The notes beneath the pieces were generated by a model that had not been told where the DNA came from, ran no database searches, and saw nothing but the letters and a program-made list of their open reading frames with translations. Made by a program: the position numbers and the translations under genes. Positions 33,279 through 34,621 of a DNA stretch of 34,621 nucleotides are shown piece by piece; positions within the stretch are counted from its first letter, which is position 1, and the number at the start of each line of letters is the position of its first letter. Origin of the DNA: Candidatus Cibiobacter qucibialis (lineage in GTDB: Bacteria; Bacillota; Clostridia; Oscillospirales; Ruminococcaceae); contig SAUS01000024.1 of assembly GCA_004000625.1 (NCBI GenBank), positions 1-34,621 on the forward strand. The letters are read 5' to 3'.

Positions 33279-34130
33279 TTATTCCGGGTTCTGCATCAGC
33301 CGGGGCAGAACGCTTTCCAGCCACACGCCAAGGCGCTCATCCGCTTCATCAGGGGTGGCTTTCAGGCAGTCGGCTACAAACACGGCGGCAGCCTGTGCGG
33401 CGGCGGGCAGCACATTGCCCTGCAGCAGCCGCCCGACCAGCACCGCGCCGAAAATATCCCCCGTGCCATGGAAGCTCTTGGGTACCATGGGGGTGCGCAC
33501 CAGACTTTCGCCGGTGGCACGGTCTGCCCCAACGCAGGCAATGCCGCGCCCGGCGGCCACACCGGTGATGAGCACCCGCGGGCAGATGCGCGTTAAACGC
33601 TGCGCCTGGGCCTGCGCGGTATGCAATTCCGCTTCGCCAGTCACACCGGGCATCGGATCGCCCAGCAGCAGGGCGGCTTCGGTGGTGTTGGGCAGAATCA
33701 GGCTGGCACGGGAACACAGGGTATACATGGCGGGCACCATTTCCGGCGCAAGGCCGCGGTACATCCGGCCGTGGTCGCCCATCACGGGATCAACCACCGT
33801 CAGGGCGTCCGGCCAAAGGTCCATGGCCTGCTCTACCAGCTTGGCCTGGCTGGCATCGGCCAGGTAGCCGGAATAAATGCAGTCAAACCGCAGGCCAAGG
33901 CGGCGGTAATGTTCCAGGGCTGCGGGGCCGTAACCGGGGTTGGCCAGCTTGGCCGGGGTGCCCAGCCCGCCCGTGTGGGTGGAAAGCACTGCTGTTGGTA
34001 CGGCAACGGCCTGTGCCCCCAGCGCCGAAAGCACAGGCACAATGACCGAAAGCCCTGCCCGCCCAAAGCCGGGCAGATCATGGATGCACAGAACTGTTTT
34101 AGGTGCATTGGACATAAGAAAAACGCTCAT
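33279..34130 (-). CDS. Pyridoxamine kinase (PdxK/PdxY-like)
   Basis: Ribokinase-fold B6-vitamer kinase of up to 283 residues. CIHDLPGFGRAGLSVIVPVL is the N-terminal signature and PTAVLSTHTGG the substrate region; PVMGDHG and FHGTGDIFGA hold the ATP/Mg and catalytic Asp positions. Two ATGs are possible, 34130 and 34115; neither has a strong ribosome binding site, and the second fits the family length slightly better. First gene of the unit that continues with trmL and degV. Candidate promoter at 34213-34221. Confidence 0.92.
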   Translation of the reverse strand: MSVFLMSNAPKTVLCIHDLPGFGRAGLSVIVPVLSALGAQAVAVPTAVLSTHTGGLGTPAKLANPGYGPAALEHYRRLGLRFDCIYSGYLADASQAKLVEQAMDLWPDALTVVDPVMGDHGRMYRGLAPEMVPAMYTLCSRASLILPNTTEAALLLGDPMPGVTGEAELHTAQAQAQRLTRICPRVLITGVAAGRGIACVGADRATGESLVRTPMVPKSFHGTGDIFGAVLVGRLLQGNVLPAAAQAAAVFVADCLKATPDEADERLGVWLESVLPRLMQNPE

Positions 34131-34212
34131 TTCTATATCGAATTTAGGTCAGCCCGCAGCAGGGAAGTGAATGCGCGGCGGCTGAAAACGTCTTTTCCAA
34201 ACGTCTGTACTG

Positions 34213-34221
34213 ATTTTACCA
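34213..34221 (-). promoter_or_regulatory. Candidate extended -10 promoter of the pyridoxamine kinase operon
   Basis: On the minus strand TGGTAAAAT forms an extended -10; the -35 region is weak (TTTTTC). Two direct copies of AAACGTCT (34186-34193 and 34199-34206, plus-strand reading, period 13) lie at and after the likely transcription start. Confidence 0.45.
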
Positions 34222-34341
34222 CAAACTTCCCCGCAGAAAAAGACGCATAACCACGAAACTGTATGGAAAAACTATCCCCAGGCTGGGATGAATGGAAAGC
34301 CGGCATCCCAAAGCCAAAAACACCAAAAGGAGCAATGCAAA

Positions 34342-34521
34342 ATGGAAAACATGATCCAGACCGTTGCCGCTGCCGCCGTGGGGATGGCCATTGGCGGTGC
34401 CGCCGTATATGCCGCCACACAGGACCACCGCCAGATCCGCCGCACCGTGCACAGACTTTCCCGCGGGGCAGAAAAAGCTTTGATCGACTTTGACCGCATG
34501 GTGGAAAGCTACACCAAATAA
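34342..34521 (+). CDS. Small single-pass membrane protein, unknown function
   Basis: 59 residues. MENMIQ is followed by a small-residue hydrophobic helix (AAAAVGMAIGGAAVYAA, about 8-24), then a basic/amphipathic tail RQIRRTVHRLSRGAEKALIDF. The glycine-zipper-like helix with a basic amphipathic segment recalls YtxH-like small envelope proteins, but no family is assigned. GGAG lies nine bases before the ATG at 34342, and codon use matches the neighbours, which supports a real gene. It is divergent from the pyridoxamine kinase gene. Confidence 0.7.
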   Translation: MENMIQTVAAAAVGMAIGGAAVYAATQDHRQIRRTVHRLSRGAEKALIDFDRMVESYTK

Positions 34522-34525
34522 CAAA

Positions 34526-34553
34526 AATGCACCGCGTATGATGGCGGTGCATT
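34526..34553. terminator. Hairpin after the small membrane protein gene
   Basis: AATGCACCGC (34526-34535) and GCGGTGCATT (34544-34553) form a perfect 10-bp stem with an 8-nt loop. The T-run lies on the minus strand (after the stem leftward), so it is a good terminator for a leftward gene beyond the window and perhaps a weaker one for the small gene. Confidence 0.75.
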
Positions 34554-34566
34554 ACATAAAAAAGCA

Positions 34567-34621
34567 AAGGCAACACCGCACAATTCCCGCCTTGCGGCTT
34601 AAGCACCGCTCCGGCAGCTGC
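34567..34621 (+). repeat. MITE-like element, left part (cut by window edge)
   Basis: Starts with AAGGCAACACCGCACAATTC and follows the complete copy at 20665 with two differences in 55 bases before the window ends. Same orientation as the other two copies. It begins 13 bp after the hairpin at 34526-34553. Confidence 0.8.

Overview
The window looks like chromosome from a GC-rich gut Firmicute of the Faecalibacterium / Gemmiger / Subdoligranulum group (Oscillospiraceae). The basis is the protein flavour, the clostridial-type SecA with a large insertion, and a preQ1-III riboswitch before queT, a class I know mainly from this group. The genus is an inference. No rRNA, tRNA, CRISPR array or transposase gene was seen.

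Region 1 (88-7503, minus strand) reads as one operon from a strong promoter at 7646-7674: MBOAT O-acyltransferase, its SGNH/DltD-like partner, a surface-carbohydrate glycosyltransferase-like protein, a polysaccharide flippase, a GNAT acetyltransferase and the ribosome-associated GTPase HflX. Region 2 (7982-20570, plus strand) diverges from it. It holds rfbF-rfbG-rfbH for CDP-4-keto-3,6-dideoxyglucose, a GtrA flippase, a GT87-like membrane glycosyltransferase, a YerE-like thiamine-diphosphate enzyme, an SDR reductase/epimerase, a second large membrane protein, a GtrB-type polyprenyl-phosphate glycosyltransferase and WecE. Together, regions 1 and 2 read as a surface-glycan locus. It would make a CDP-linked, probably two-carbon-branched 3,6-dideoxyhexose and dTDP-Fuc4N, flip polyprenyl-linked units, attach lipid-linked side sugars outside the membrane and O-acylate the product. 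The genes at 11311-13915 are visibly more AT-rich than their neighbours.

Region 3 (20571-34521) is mostly housekeeping on the minus strand: apbE with a DUF3783 gene; secA; a preQ1-III-controlled queT-HAD phosphatase-EamA operon; a GH51 arabinofuranosidase with a small Cys-rich protein; a MATE transporter with an ArsC-like protein that lacks the catalytic Cys; degV-trmL-pyridoxamine kinase; and a 59-residue membrane miniprotein on the plus strand. Clear terminators and sigma-A-type promoters separate most of these units.

A MITE-like element of 176 bp with 20-bp terminal inverted repeats is complete at 20665-20840. Partial copies in the same orientation form both ends of the window, so the window probably stops where assembly broke in the repeat. 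All three copies lie just beyond gene 3' ends.
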